64,000 bases of DNA from Imbricaverruca yamaguchii (GCA_034440575.1 JAOTOL010001633.1:961001-1025000); one strand, 5' to 3'. Shown: positions 35,640-48,429, numbered from the stretch's first letter. Program-made: numbers and translations. The notes: generated from the letters alone by a model not told the origin.

Positions 35640-37405
35640 ACAGCATTTTCACATGTCTGGCTTCTCCAGAAATTGTCTCTGGATGAAATGCACGTCCGTG
35701 AAGTTAGCAGGAGTTTGACATTCATATTCAGCAGAAATTGACGACCCCTTCGATTTCGTCCAAAATCGGTGGAACGTTAGTCCCAAGGACCCTGACCCAC
35801 CATGTAGAGTTAGTTAGTTATTTGGGTTTTAGGGCGCATCAACTGCAGTGGTTATACAGCGCCCAACCCACCATGTAGAGGCAGTTAACGTGACGTAGAA
35901 TGGTTTGACCTCCAGAGGTCAACGTAGGTCAACCATCCAATAATGGAAAAATATCAAAGTTCTAGACACCATTTGATCCGCAACGACACGCTGATTCTGA
36001 CACTGCTCTTAGTTATCCAGTAGCTCAAACGGTTCATGAGTTATGACCAATTATGCAATTGTATTCCCACAACATTCCCATACATTATTCGCATTCCAAT
36101 TCCGGAAATGTGTATGAAGTTCATATAGTTGTAACAACAATAACGTGGGTAGTCCAACGGTAGCATTAAAATCATTGACGACCAATTAATTTCATAGGTA
36201 CATCAAAATATGTTCCAATAAAATAAGTTTTGGACCCAATACTTTATTTCCTATAGGGGGCTTCCTATCCGCATAGTCTCAACGAGTTCCAGTTCGATAT
36301 TCGACTTTGACCCATATGTGAGGATGGAGCATGCGACTGTCATTAGTTGGCGTGTTCAAGTCGTAATGGAAGAAAGCAAATTATTAACGCTTAAAATTTG
36401 AAGCGAAATTTCAGCGGTCAAGGAGCCATATGAACTTGTGAGGTCAGAGGTCATGCTAGGTGAATCCGTCCACATGATGAAATGTGCATAAAAGACACAT
36501 AGTTGGAACTCCAATAACGTGGGCAGTCCAACGGTGGAATTAGAATAATTGACGTCCAAATAATGTCGGAGATATATCAAAATATGTTCCGATAGAATAA
36601 GTTTTGGACCCAATGGTTTTCCATAAGGCGATCCTTTCCGATCTACCATGGGACCATGCGGGACTAGAAATCGCGACCCCTTCGATTTTTCTTTAAATCT
36701 CCAGAAACGTACGCAATGCCAAAACACGTCGACGACTCACGCAGTTTCCCGAGGCATCGAAAGATGTTACCTCCAGAGGTCAACGATTTCCAGCTCGATA
36801 TCCGTTGAAATTTCTATTTGAATCGTTATTGATCTGCTTTCTTCCATTACGACTTGAACATGCCAACTAATGACAGTCGCATGCTCCATCCCCACATACA
36901 GGTCAAAGTCGCATATCGAACTGGAACTCGCTGACCTCTGGAGGTCACATCATTCAATGCCCCGGGAAACGGCGTGAGCTGTCACGTTTGTGGCGATTTT
37001 AAGAAAAGTCGAAGGGGGTCCGATTTCCAGCACCGCAAGGTCCCATGCCAAACCCTATCAAAATTAACCATTGGGTCCAATACTGATTTTATGAGAGCAT
37101 ATTTTGATACATCTCCGGAATTAATCGGACGTCGATGATTCTAATGCCACCGTTGGACTGCCTACGTTAATGGCGTTCCAACTATGTGTATTTTATGCAT
37201 ATTTCATCATGTGAACGGCTTGACCTGACATGACTTCTGACCTGACGAGGTCACATGGCTCATGGACAGTAGAAATTTCACTTCAGATTTGAAGCGTTAT
37301 TGATTTGCTTTCTTCTACTACGACTTGAGCATGCCAACCAAGGACAGTCGCATGCTCCATCCTCACATGTAGGTCAAAGTCGAATATCGAACTTCTTGGG
37401 CATTA
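35640..37405. repeat. Cluster of direct and inverted copies of a noncoding repeat
   Basis: Three recognisable blocks recur. Block A has TAACGTGGG then AGTCCAACGG and TTTTGGACCCAAT; block B has TTCGATATTCGACTTTGACC and GGAGCATGCGACTGTCATTA; block C has CGACCCCTTCGATTT and CCTCCAGAGGTCAACG. Direct copies: C about 35735-35935, A 36126-36256, B 36257-36490, A 36500-36625, C 36660-36790. Inverted copies: B 36800-36935, C 36936-37040, A 37055-37195, B 37200-37400. No open frame of note. Confidence 0.8.
35795..35880 (-). mobile_element. 56-bp hairpin retroposon with exact 15-bp target duplication
   Basis: ACCCACCATGTAGAG is present at 35795-35809 and 35866-35880. The 56 bp between are a (TTAG)n tail, TTATTTGGGTTTTAGGGCGC, a spacer and GGTTATACAGCGCCCAA. 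Nothing else lies between the duplications, so this short unit is itself what was inserted. It interrupts a copy of the 36-kb repeat. Confidence 0.9.
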
Positions 37406-38455
37406 GAACTGAGAGTAGAGCTCGTGCATATTTACAGTGGTAGATCTTGTGAACACTTTCTCCGAGTAGATCCTGTGAACATTTTCTCCGAGTAGATCTT
37501 CTGAACAATCCAGTCCAGGCTCGGATGTGCTGCTTCCTTGTTCGGCGAAAAATTATTCAACGCTAATATCCATCCAATAAATTCATTGAGGAAGATGCCA
37601 TTCTGTAACTAGTAATTTTCTCATGGGGTGTCATATTAGTTGTTCATCTTTGCCCGAGGCCAAACGTTGACCTTGAATGCGACATGCTTGGATATGCTGC
37701 TTTCTTGCACGACTTATTCGGCGTTAATGTCCATCCAATGAATGTGGTCAGGAAAATTTTATTCGGCACCGTAGATTGCGCACAAGGCTAAAACTATATG
37801 TCAGGTACATATGTCAAACCTTACATTCTACATTAGACGCTTGCATGTGCAGCGTGCATGAGCTACAGCAAATGTCTGTGTGTTTATTCACGGCACCGAG
37901 TACAATATTGCGGAAATTCTGAGGCATCAATTTGGCATTACCTCATTTAGGCCATTTTTTTTTGGGGGGGGGGGGGGAGAAGATGGGTCAGTGACTATGA
38001 CGTGTTATTTTGTTCAATGTGCTGTATGTATATGCTATGTAGTGTGCTATGTAGACTATTTCCTGCAATAAAATATACTTATCTAATATGTCACCATGAC
38101 TTTATTCGGGACGCCATAAATTAAAATAGTGCATGAGTAAAGCCAATCTTAGGTAACCTGAGGCCAAACTGTGCCATTAAAGGCCACGCATTTCGATGTG
38201 CTGCATCCTTGATGGACAGCGGATGTCTAGGCGTTGAGGCGTTGTGATCACTCGGAAATACTTTGGCTTATGCGGTGCGCCGTTTTTTAAAACCCGATTA
38301 GCTTTCCTTGACCTCTGGACATCAAATTGCTTCTTCTCCTGAATACACGTCCTTTGCCTTACTTTGTGAAGTGACGTTGCGAAGTTTGAAGTTGGTGTCC
38401 TGAAAATATGAGGGAAATCGAAGAGTATGCAAATGGGGTGCTGAGTGTGAATGCG
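37406..38455. other. No gene; a G-run near 37968
   Basis: AT-rich DNA with T8G15-type homopolymers at 37960-37978. Confidence 0.4.
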
Positions 38456-38469
38456 AATGCGTTGCTGAT

Positions 38470-38650
38470 ATCATGGACATGTGGGGAGGGGGGCACATCA
38501 GCAGACTGGAGCCTGACCAGCCTGGCGGATCCAGAATTATCATCGTGGGGAAGGGGCACATCAACAGACTGGAGTCGGAGTAGTCTGGCGGATTCCAAGG
38601 GCGGATCCAGAAATCTCATCATGGGGAGGGGTCACATCAAAAGACTGGCG
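38470..38650. repeat. ~75-bp tandem repeat, 3 copies
   Basis: Each copy has GGGGCACATCANCAGACTGG and TGGCGGATCCAGAA...ATCATC; the third is diverged. Confidence 0.75.
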
Positions 38651-39160
38651 CCGAAGTCGAACGGCTGCATGGTTTCAGACGTGTGGGTCCCAGAAGCCAT
38701 ACGCTCAAGGAACAAAAAAAAAACAGTGGAGTATATGAAACCGCACCAGTTTATTCATTACATCATCGTAATGCCCGTGTTCACGTCCGAGCAGACGTTC
38801 AGATTTCGCAGCAAATGTTCACCAGTAAAGCATGAGGTGATCGAGTCTTTTGCATACATGTTGCATTGTCTCCTGTGATGTCGTCATCTGGAGATCTGGA
38901 AACAGGGACGCATTCGGGCACGAGGAAAAGGTAGGGACGTCCAACATGTGGGTGGGTGAACAGAGGATTGGCATGCCACTTTTTTATTCGGTTCTTCCCA
39001 AAGCATGCCGCTGGCTCCCGAGTAGTGTGCTAGGCGAGGCTATGGTTATTGCTCCCGAGCAATGTGTTAATTAGGCGACGGTTAGGGCTGCCGAGCAGTG
39101 TGTGTGGTGTGGCAAGGGGAAACATGATCACTCTGATTTATGTTTACCTTCTCTGCTCTT
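38651..39160. other. No recognisable feature
   Basis: Downstream flank of the secreted-protein gene. I see no firm poly(A) signal close to its stop codon. Confidence 0.35.
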
Positions 39161-39161
39161 T

Positions 39162-39212
<51 letters not shown>

Positions 39213-39350
39213 AATATATAAATATATAAATATATCAATATATAACTATATAAATAAACATTATAGGTATATATATGCATATATGTATATATGTATGTAA
39301 ATATATATATATATATATATGTATGTGTGAGTGTGTATGTGTGTGTGTTG
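39161..39350. repeat. (AC)n / (AT)n microsatellite block
   Basis: A short (CA)n, then long (TA)n with AAATATATA variants, then GTGTGTATG repeats. Confidence 0.95.
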
Positions 39351-39775
39351 CATATGTACCTCTCTCTCTCACACACAAACACTATCGCTTTCCCTTCATC
39401 CATCTCCTCTCCATACATCATCCCGACATAAATCGCATTCCGCATAGAGCATCTTCGGACACGAGACGTTAAAGTCCGGCCTCAAACGCCAGCGTCATGT
39501 CTCAGGTGTGTGCTCGAGAAGTCCGAGTCGAATGGGCTGGGCATCACAGGAGTGCGCCAGACGTGGGCAGGGTGGTGTAATGTGGCGCCAGTTGGTTGCT
39601 ATGGTGACAGCACGATCGCTCTGTACGGCGTCGGCAGTCCGCCGCACCGTGTGGGGTAGGCCACTGCCCAACCGCCTCAGCCCGGCTCGACAGGACGGCA
39701 TCGTGGGCTCTGGCCACGACGCGCACCGTCTTGACCATGGCGCCGGTGATACGATGTGTGCGGAAGTGCCAACGC

Positions 39776-42700
39776 TCAGAACTCGATCTCCAGTTCCTCA
39801 CCATCTTCGTCGCACTCGGCCGGATACAAACCCTGGGGAGGAAGGAACGTTATCTCGGATACAAATCCGAGGGAGGCAGGTGAAATGTTATCCCGAATGT
39901 AGAATATTAGACAGCAAGGTGCGAGCAACGTCGCCAGTGATCAATGAGCTATAAGTAAAATACGGCGCTGAATCCATACGATGCATGGATGGATCGCTGA
40001 AGATGTATCTGTTCCAAGTGAAATCTTGATCCAAATCCGTGGTAAACCACGTTACCAAACTTGGTAATTTTGCAAAGGCGGGGTGAGGACCTCGACGATA
40101 GCCTTCATGCACCACCACACACTCAATGCGTATGTTCATCATAAACGCAGATAAAGGGTGTCATCAACCCAGCCCTGTCCCGACGCGAATGTTGCAGTCA
40201 GCCCCATTTCCCGATGAGATTCATTTTAGCACAAAGCGTGTTGAGGTTTGCCGTTTGCTCACCTCACAGTTTCCGTTTTCCAACCCTTCGTTGATGGCTT
40301 CAGCCACTTGCTCGTGCACCGGTGAGTTTATGTCGTGTTCTGCCGAGGCTAGCAGGATGCCGAACAGTCGACTGTGGCAAAGGTCGTACAGATCAGGAGG
40401 TCAGCGTGAGAGAAAAGGCACCCTGTGCAGTTATAGGATAAGGATTTGGGGGTAGTAAAGAGCGTGATTACAAATTCTACAAGATGGATGGGTACAATCG
40501 CTGAACCTTCCACACCATAACAAAAACACTACGGTAAAGTCAGAAGGTAGACTTGTAATATGTGTAATATGTGTAATTTTATGCCTAAAAAGTTACATAT
40601 TTTACTTTGTAATTCAGTAAACAAAGAAGTCTTGCGATGAGTAGCTAATGCTTCTGTTGGGAGGCGTATGGGTGGGCGAAGGCGTCCTATGATTACTGGT
40701 GTTGTCAATATTTGTTTAAACCACATTGCCTTCATGAACGGCGCACACTAAATGCTAAATCGTGAGAAGTGTGAGTGTTGCATTGGCAGAATCAAATATA
40801 TACGCTTTCATCAACGAAGAATGCATGTTCTTTGGCATACTAAGCAGCATTTGTCTCTTTTTTAATGGGAGTTTGGTGGGCTCTCCAAATTCAGGCGTTG
40901 CATCCAATTATTTAATGGGCACGAGTACCAAAAGTACACGAGCATCCACCCATGGATTTATACAATATGCCACATAATACTCATTAAGACAAGTTACTAA
41001 GCTTGAGGAGAGGAAGAGTAAACCACTCCGAGTTTTCACTTCTATTCGTGAAGAAACCATTATTTCTAAAGCAAATTTCACACGTTTAACAGATTCCTTT
41101 CATTATATTCTTTGTAAGTTGCATTCAAATGTCATTGCCAGACAGAAAGATTCAAATTTGAGAGAAAACCTTGGTATGCACCAAAGAAAGACAAACATTG
41201 GTGAAGTATGTTTTCAAGCTGGGACAAATGTGTATCCTCAAAAATGCATATATTTCTGTCCGCTCTACCGCTAATGCATGTTGACCAATTTTGTCCGACC
41301 ACACGACCAAATTGATACCGGACGAGAGTGAATAAGATTCTACACGTCCAGTTTTTTTAAAAAGAGATCTAACATACCTTGACGCTGTTGGGTGCAAGTC
41401 CTGTTTTGCATTTAAGAAAAACAAAGCGCAATGCCCAAAATTCGGAGCCCGAGATACGCCAGGGTGGCACAACGCCATTAGCGCCATTCCTTTATTTAGC
41501 TCCGCTACCAGTAAGCTCCTCGTCCGTTAGTGCATGTACTAACCTGGCCCCCTTCATGAAGGCGGTGCGAATGCCAAACGCACCGGCGTCGGTCTCTTTG
41601 ACCTCTCTGTTGGCCTTGCAGAACGTTTGCAGCAAGCACTCCGGCTTCCGGCGGATCGTCTTGTACGCGACATACGCGTGGATCAACGGTTCGCCTATCG
41701 AATGGTCCACGGAATCCACAATGTACAAGTCCTCCTTCTTCCCAGACAGCTTCTTGAAGACACTCTTTGGTGATTGATACAGGTCATTGAACACTTTGAG
41801 GAGGAACATGTGAGCATCGCCGCAGAATTCCTTGAAGTCCAGCATGACACCGAGCGGCGCCAGCAGGTCCTCCACCCGCGGCGCTGCCGCGTCGATCAGC
41901 TTGCTCACGCTCGTGTCGTACATGCTGGCCACCGAGGTGACGCCCATCTGAATCTTGAGCATCGCCAACGGCTCCTTCAGGAAGTCGTGCGCCGTCCGGA
42001 TGTAGGGCAGCGACTGCTCGATGGCCGCGCGACGCACGTCCTCGCTCTTGAGCAGACCGAATGCATCGCCGACGGCGTCCATGACGGTGTGGAAGTGGTT
42101 GGCGATCTCCTTCTCGTCGCGGCTGTTCTGGATCTGGCTCAGGTAGTTGCTGACTTCATCCAGACCCTCCACCTCGGGCACCATGCTGGCCAAGTCCTTG
42201 ATGTCGAAGTTGCCGCCGCCGGCCACCAGCTTCATCATGATGGCCTGCATGGCTACCGGATCGCTACCAATAGCGCTCAGCGACCCCATTAATTTGCTCA
42301 TGTCAGGCATACTGCCGAATGCACCTTCGGCCTTCTTCAGCGCTTTGTCCACCGTCTCCATGGACGGAAAGTCCGATTCAGTCTCTTCAGCTACCTCGGC
42401 GACTTTTGCCTTTGCCTTTTCTCCTCTCGTTTCCTTTTCTTCTTCGATCTTTTTCTCTTCCTTCTCTTTTTCTTCCCGTTTCACCTCCAAACGTTCTCCA
42501 CCTGGAGCCTCAGTTTTCAAATTATTATTTTCTGCTTCGACCTGCGCCTGCTTCAGGGGCACTTTCAGCTTATTCAGTAGCAGACTCACGAACTCAGGCT
42601 CGGCGTTGTCCTTCATAACCACATTCCCGAGCACACCGCCGAAGTGGGTGACAATCTCGGCCAGCTCCTTCTTCGAGGGCTTGGCGTCAGCAATGACCTC

Positions 42701-43540
42701 CATCAGAGAAGGCAGAAGGCGGCCGATCTGGTCTTCGGATCCAGCAAACTGGCGCATCACCTTTTTGGTCTCCTTCATGAAGGTGGCTCCTGTGCGCGAC
42801 CAGTCCCACTCCTGTTCGTCCACGAAGTCTTGCAGAAACGACTTGAACGTCTCCAGCGCGCTCTCGTCGTACACAAAGTCGTCGACCGCGCTCGCCTCCC
42901 GCATGCCGCCCAGAACGCCGGAGGCCGTCTTCGCGAACTTCTTCAGCTGATCCTCGGTCATGATGTCCTTGAACGCGTCGCTGAGTCGGTCCAGCAGGAA
43001 GGGGCTCGCCTGTTCGTCCTTTATCACCTGCAGGAAGTTCTTCAGCAGTGGCATGAGATCCTCGGTTGTCATGCCGTTGCCGCGGCTGGCGTCGGTACCG
43101 AGCAGGCCGCCGGCCAGACTGGCTAGCGTGCTGGCACTGATGCCCTGCGACAACAGCTGGCTCAAGTCCACCCGACCCGACAGCACGGAAGTGAACAGCT
43201 GACGCACCAGCGCGCCGGTCGGCCCGCCCGAGTCACCGTTCATGATCTCGCCGAACTTGTCGAGGAACTTCTTGCCGTCGGGCGTGTCGGCGAACAGCGC
43301 CAGCTCGGTGAGCGACGAGCGCAGCACGTCAGGGTTGTACGGGTCCTTCATCAGACCGATCAGCGCGTCCTTCAGTATGGCCATCTGGTCCTTAATGTTG
43401 GTTGGCTTGTTGCGCTCGCGCGAGTACTTCTCGGCGCCCTCTTCGTCGGTGTCGTCGCACGAGTCGCCATGGCAACTCTGTTCGGCGCCAGTTGACGCGG
43501 CGTACACCAGCAGGAGCAGAAGTGCAAATGCTGACCGCAT
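39776..43540 (-). CDS. Secreted protein of unrecognised family, 3 coding exons, 720 residues
   Basis: Exons in coding order: 43540-41544 (ATG at 43540), 40371-40263 and 39832-39776 (stop TGA 39776-39778). Lengths of 1997, 109 and 57 nt keep frame. Junctions are GGGGCCAG|GTTAGT, TTTGCCACAG|TCGACTG, AACTGTGAG|GTGAGC and TTCCTCCCCAG|GGTTTG. Residues 1-19 are a signal peptide (LLLLL core, cut near STGA|EQ), followed by two Cys (23 and 28) and an acidic stretch. The body is mostly helical-looking, with a Lys/Glu-rich, probably coiled-coil segment around residues 350-395. The C-terminus holds spaced cysteines: PECLLQTFCKAN, then NGNCEGLYPAECDEDG across the last junction, ending EELEIEF. I recall cysteine-tailed secreted proteins of this build in arthropods but cannot name a function. 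CTTCCCTCAG just 5' of GTTTGTAAATATG suggests a 5'-UTR intron. Without splicing, the first exon reads on to a TAA at 41492-41494 (682 residues). Confidence 0.82.
41491..41496 (-). terminator. AATAAA overlapping the read-through stop of the secreted-protein gene
   Basis: If the first intron is retained, the frame stops at TAA (41492-41494), inside AAATAAA. The hexamer could serve a short, intron-terminated transcript. This is inference from position. Confidence 0.35.
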
Positions 43541-43550
43541 ATTTACAAAC

Positions 43551-44695
43551 CTGAGGGAAGTATGCCATGTCAGAAACCGAGAGTGGACCTACAAAAACGG
43601 AAGCTGTTACCGCCCGATAACACCGTCTTAGTCAAAATTTTAAACTTCGAGTCTCCTGGACTACTTAGGCTTCGATAGAAGCACCTGCCGGGACTCATTT
43701 TTTGCAAGCATTCCTTTCCTGGTTATTGGTATGCTACCAAGCAAGCAAGCCACCGTGTATTTTTGGACGACTGAGGCTCCTATAAGTGTAGTAGGCTGTG
43801 GCTTTATGAACGGATGGCTCTTGAATGAAAGCATTCGTCTCCGAGCGTAATCAAATGACCATAAAGTCGTGCTGATCATATTGATGTTTTGTGGAGCATG
43901 TATGATGCATCATTTACCGAAAACGTATATTATTTATAAATTGTTATTATTATTATTATTATTGATTATTTGGGTGCAAATACATGAAGTTAATGGGAAG
44001 CCCCACATCGATGGAGTGCATGCTCCATGGTACCCCATGTTAGAAGTATAAATCATGAGTGGACAGAGCAAACATTGAAGAGGCACTTGTCATTTAACAA
44101 AAAATACAAAAAGAGCACTCCTGGTCTAGACGTATATGAATGAAGAATGGAAAACAATCCTGAAAACCAGCTGCAGGTTCCGTATCTGCATGTGGGTGGT
44201 AAGGGCGTACGTGCTATTCCAACCAGTATAGGTACCTTCGCCGGTAGCCTAAATATAATGTTGGCGCCTTTTCCTGGCCAGATGGGTACCACCTTCCCAT
44301 GGGGGCACATGCCCCCAGTACCCCCACCCTTGTTTACGCCCCTGCACCGAGTGGGGAGGAATTATGTTGCAACAACTATCTCTTACTTGCTCCTACACCT
44401 CCTTCCAGGCCGTGATCATTGGCCTGTATCATTATACTGCTACTACCCGTGACACCGCGCGATTCCTGCGGCGCTTGACATTAATGCAGTCAGCGTGGGT
44501 CCAAGCGAAAAATCATAGTGTCAGGGAAAATACGGCTCATATTCGTGGAAAAGATTCTTCAAGCTTTCAAATGAACCAGAGTTTGTCCCATTTCGATGGT
44601 ATTTAAGATTGGAAATGTCGTGTGGAAAACACGGAAGTTTCGCTGGAGTGCCTACGGGACTGAGCAATTGTCCAGCCCATGTGACGTCACCGATT
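43551..44695. other. Upstream of the secreted-protein gene; no promoter proven
   Basis: An (ATT)n run lies at 43940-43965. At 44260-44350, CCCCATGGGGGCACATGCCC and CCCCTG resemble a MITE end, but no partner end was found. Confidence 0.35.
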
Positions 44696-44699
44696 GCCA

Positions 44700-45480
44700 A
44701 ACGATATTGGAGGGCCCCGCCTCCTCTCACGTCTTGGAGGGCCTCCCGCTGCTTTGCGTGTTGATTCGAACTTTGCCCATTTTAAGGGTGGTCTCTTATG
44801 TCCTGGTGCACTCCTTTTCTCTCCCAGGTGCCCCCTCTTCCAAAGTACAGCTAACCTTTTCTTATGTCAGTGGCTTTGTTGTTTCCCGGGGACACCCTTG
44901 GCCGTCTTCGGGCTTTCTTTTCCGCAACCTCATCTCATATCCACTGATTTTCTTTTCAGTCTTAGGGCCTCCTCCCATTTTCTGGAGCCTCCCTTCCCGT
45001 ATTGGGGCCTCCTTTGAAATTCTTGGGGCCTTCGTGCTAATTTTTGGCACTATCTTGATTCCTGGGGCCTCTTGCCATCTCCTGGGTGACTCCTTTCTCA
45101 AATTATGGGCCTCCACAGGGAGGCCCATAATTTGGAAAATCTTTTCGTCCTGGGGGCCTCCTTTTAGTCCTGGGGGCCTACTTGTCGTCCAGTGGAGCCT
45201 CCTTTTTGTCCTGGGGCCTCCGTGCCAATTTTTCCCATTCTCTTGATTTCTGGAGTCTCTTACCCTCTGACAGGTGATTCTTTTGTTAAATTATGGGCCT
45301 CCTCGTGGAAGCCCTAATTTGGAGAATCTCCTTTTTGTCCTGGGGGCCTCATTTTCGTCCTGGGGGCTTCTTTTTCGTCCTGGGGACCTCCTCCCCATCT
45401 GTGTTCTACGCCTCTTATATTGACCTGATATTTTCTGGGGGCCTCGTCAGTCTTGGGGCCTCCTTGACAGCATGATCAAC
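44700..45480. repeat. Degenerate repeat, GGGGCCTCC alternating with TTTTTGTC
   Basis: About 25 diverged units such as GTCCTGGGGGCCTCCTTTT. The G/C-run plus T-run design resembles the 8.65- and 32.7-kb loci, with a different core. Confidence 0.7.
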
Positions 45481-47935
45481 ATGATGTCGTGTCGGCCTCC
45501 TTACTCACCTATTTTCCTGTGCATTTCCGGATAGGGGCCTCCTGAAATTTCAGTGGGGCGGCGCCCCCCAGGGTCACGACAGGGGGGGGGGGGAGATTGG
45601 CCCCGCTGCCCGCCCCTCCCCCCACGTGGCGACGTCCCTGCATGTGGGCCTCATGGAAAATGGTTCCCCTTTGGTCCGAAAAAGGCGCCCTTCCGGGAAG
45701 ACTGGAGTGCGCCCTTAGGATGCTTCAGCTAAAGGTGCCCCCCGGATTGTCTGAATAGGCCTGTCCGAGTAGCGCCACTCTGAAGAAGTGGCGCCCTCCA
45801 AGCAAGTGCGCCATGACCATTCCTAGATCCGCCCCTGTCACTGGCATATTTTTACTGGCGCTTTGGCTACGTACAGAAGTGCACGTCTCCCGGCCAACTG
45901 TCGCATCAAACTGTAACTGTGCACAGGTGTGCTGTAAAATAAACATGTCGCAACTGTTATGCTGGAAACAAAACATGGTGCCGGCAACTGGCGGCGGGAG
46001 GACTAAATCAACAGGTAGCGCTTGGCAGCAGCGATGTGATGCGTGCACAATGTTTGGCACACAAACCTGCAATTGAACACAATGCCCCCAATTTCAACAC
46101 ATAGACACATTGAACACTCATCTGCTTCGGCACAAATTGGCGGCACCCCTGCTGGTTCTGATTCAAATTAAGAGCGCAAGTCCGGGTAAAGGCATTCAAA
46201 TTGGAAACGCTGCTGCAAAAAAAAGTGACTAAACTTCGAAAATCACATTTAAAAAACGTAAATGCACGGGGTGAAATCGCTTTAGCTGCGAATTTACTCG
46301 TAGCACCTGCAATTTCATAACACACGCTTCGATTTTGTCATGATGACAGTTATAATCCATACAAGAGTGAGTTGCACTACCAAAACACCAAATCAGTGAA
46401 TCGAGTCAGTCCATCAGTCAGTCGTTGGGGTCTGTACGACAATGATAACGCTGCGACAGCTCGTGTTTGTGTGTGCCTGACCTTGAACTCGCACCCCACA
46501 TGGCATGTACTGTGCTCTGCAACGAAGACGGTCGAACAATAGAAAAAAACCCAGAAAAACAAGCGAAAATCTCTCATTTTGTGGAGCGACCTGACCACGT
46601 GCAACACAGCATAACACAGTACGAGCGGCCGCAGCAGGGCCTGTGTGGGTACGTCAAGACCGGCCGGCCGCTCCTCTGATGTCGCCAGTCATCTGCCGCA
46701 ACACGTCAGCAAACGTCGGCCAAGCGTCACCAAGGCGTACTTCCCGCCGCCGGCCATCACCACTCAGACTCACCGGTCACAGTCATCGGCTATCGGTCAC
46801 CGGCAGGGTGGGAATTAAGACACTTCTTTAGAGATTTCATCTCTTAAAACATTCTTGTACTCCGGGTTAATCCTGGATAGAATGGGCTTCACATGTACTC
46901 TGACACGGACATGCAGAAAGAACAAAAATACCACTAAAAACAAACACAAGATTGAAGAAAACATTCACCAAACAACATGTTATTCTACTTACGATTACCA
47001 AATAAACCATCGACTTTTCGTACCATCAAGCACACAGACAACATCCGAACACTCACCACACCGAACCACAACCAACGGAAATGCCGACAACAGCGCGCCA
47101 AACCTCGCGCCTGCGCACTGAGCAGTGGCCTCCGGTCGCTACAAATTCGGCCGAGGCGTCTCCAGCCGACATCACCACACGGTGGCAGGCTGGCAAAGTT
47201 CACCCACACACACACGAAGCGTCTCCAGAAACCTGCTTTCGAGCCACCTTATAGAGGAAAAAATTGACAGTTTTAAGAGACGTCTTCCGGAGTCACGGAG
47301 GCCGCCGATCAGAATTTGCTTCCTTGGCGTTTTCTGTTCTGAAAACTGTCTTTCAACCAATTGATGCAAGGTATTTTTTATATGACGTCATAACCATTAG
47401 CAACTTTGAACACATGTTTAACAGTGTCATACTGCAAACACAAGACCTTGACCGATCTTTTGCTTTTCGCACCGCTATCGCATCCGACTGTGGCGTGCGT
47501 GGTAGTGGTGTTGGGTCAGTATAACGTAGGGAATTGGCTGCGTAGGTAGGTAGGTGGGTGTGCGCTCTGAGCTGAGGATAAAATGTGAATTATTTGTGTT
47601 TGTTTTTCATTTGGCTAGCCTTGTACTGAGACCAACAGTGAAAGGAAAGCGCATTGCTCCTGTGAGTTATGAGATATGAAGCTGAGCTAATCATCACGAC
47701 TCCCTGTCTTGCGCTGCCATCCATTGTTCACTTCTTTGTTCCTAGGCTTTGATGAGACCAAAAATGACAAGGTATATTACTTATGCATATTACGTAGGTA
47801 CTAACTACGTACATATGACTTTCCCGTCGGTTACCGGTAAATATATTTCATGCATCGAAAAAATAATGTCCATGAAAATGTATCCCGGAAGAAGTCTGTT
47901 TGCACTCCTACTCCAAACGCGGAAAGTAAGTTTCC
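45481..47935. other. No recognisable gene or element
   Basis: A G14 run lies at 45582-45595. Short frames at 46377-46831 and 46977-47267 have no family character. A GTAGGTAGGTAGGTGGG run lies near 47543. Confidence 0.35.
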
Positions 47936-47939
47936 CACT

Positions 47940-48150
47940 CTGGTCACTGGTCTGCGGTCACAGGCACCAGTCAGTCATCCGTCACAGTCACAGGCACCAG
48001 TCACAGTCACGAGTCACAGTCACCAGTCACCATTGACAGTCACCAGTGACAGTCGGCAGTCGCAGTCACCGGTCAGTCACCAGTCAGTCACCAGCCACAG
48101 ATCATCAGTCACAGCCACCGATCAATCAGTCACCGGTCGCACTCACCGTG
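47940..48150. repeat. CAGTCAC-based short tandem repeat
   Basis: Irregular CACCAGTCACAGTCA and CAGTCACCAGTCA units of 6-14 bp. Confidence 0.85.
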
Positions 48151-48425
48151 GGCGATCACCAGCCACCATGAAAAGTCATTAATTAGTCCGGCCAGAAAAG
48201 TGTGGCACCAGGTTTCACGAGGCGTACAAGCCTGGGGGGATCCGCAGGGGGAGGAAATCTGCTCCGAAACGGACAGAGCGGACACAAATCTGCACAAGGT
48301 GGATTGTGGAGCTGATCGTGTGGTCACAATGGACATGCAGCACCACTTCAGAACCCCCTCGACTGCATCCAACCCCAATCCCTCCTGTACATGACGTGCT
48401 TCATCCACTAGCGAACGTACTGGAT
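48151..48425. other. No recognisable feature
   Basis: Spacer between two arrays. Confidence 0.4.
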
Positions 48426-48429
48426 CCTG

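Noticed and set aside
42147..42950. 267-residue plus-strand frame opposite the secreted-protein gene
   Set aside because: Antisense shadow of the GC-biased coding exon; Ser/Phe-rich and without its own signals.
44250..44350. Palindromic CCATGGGGGCACATGCCCCC stretch as a MITE
   Set aside because: Only one end could be seen; no matching opposite end or target duplication.
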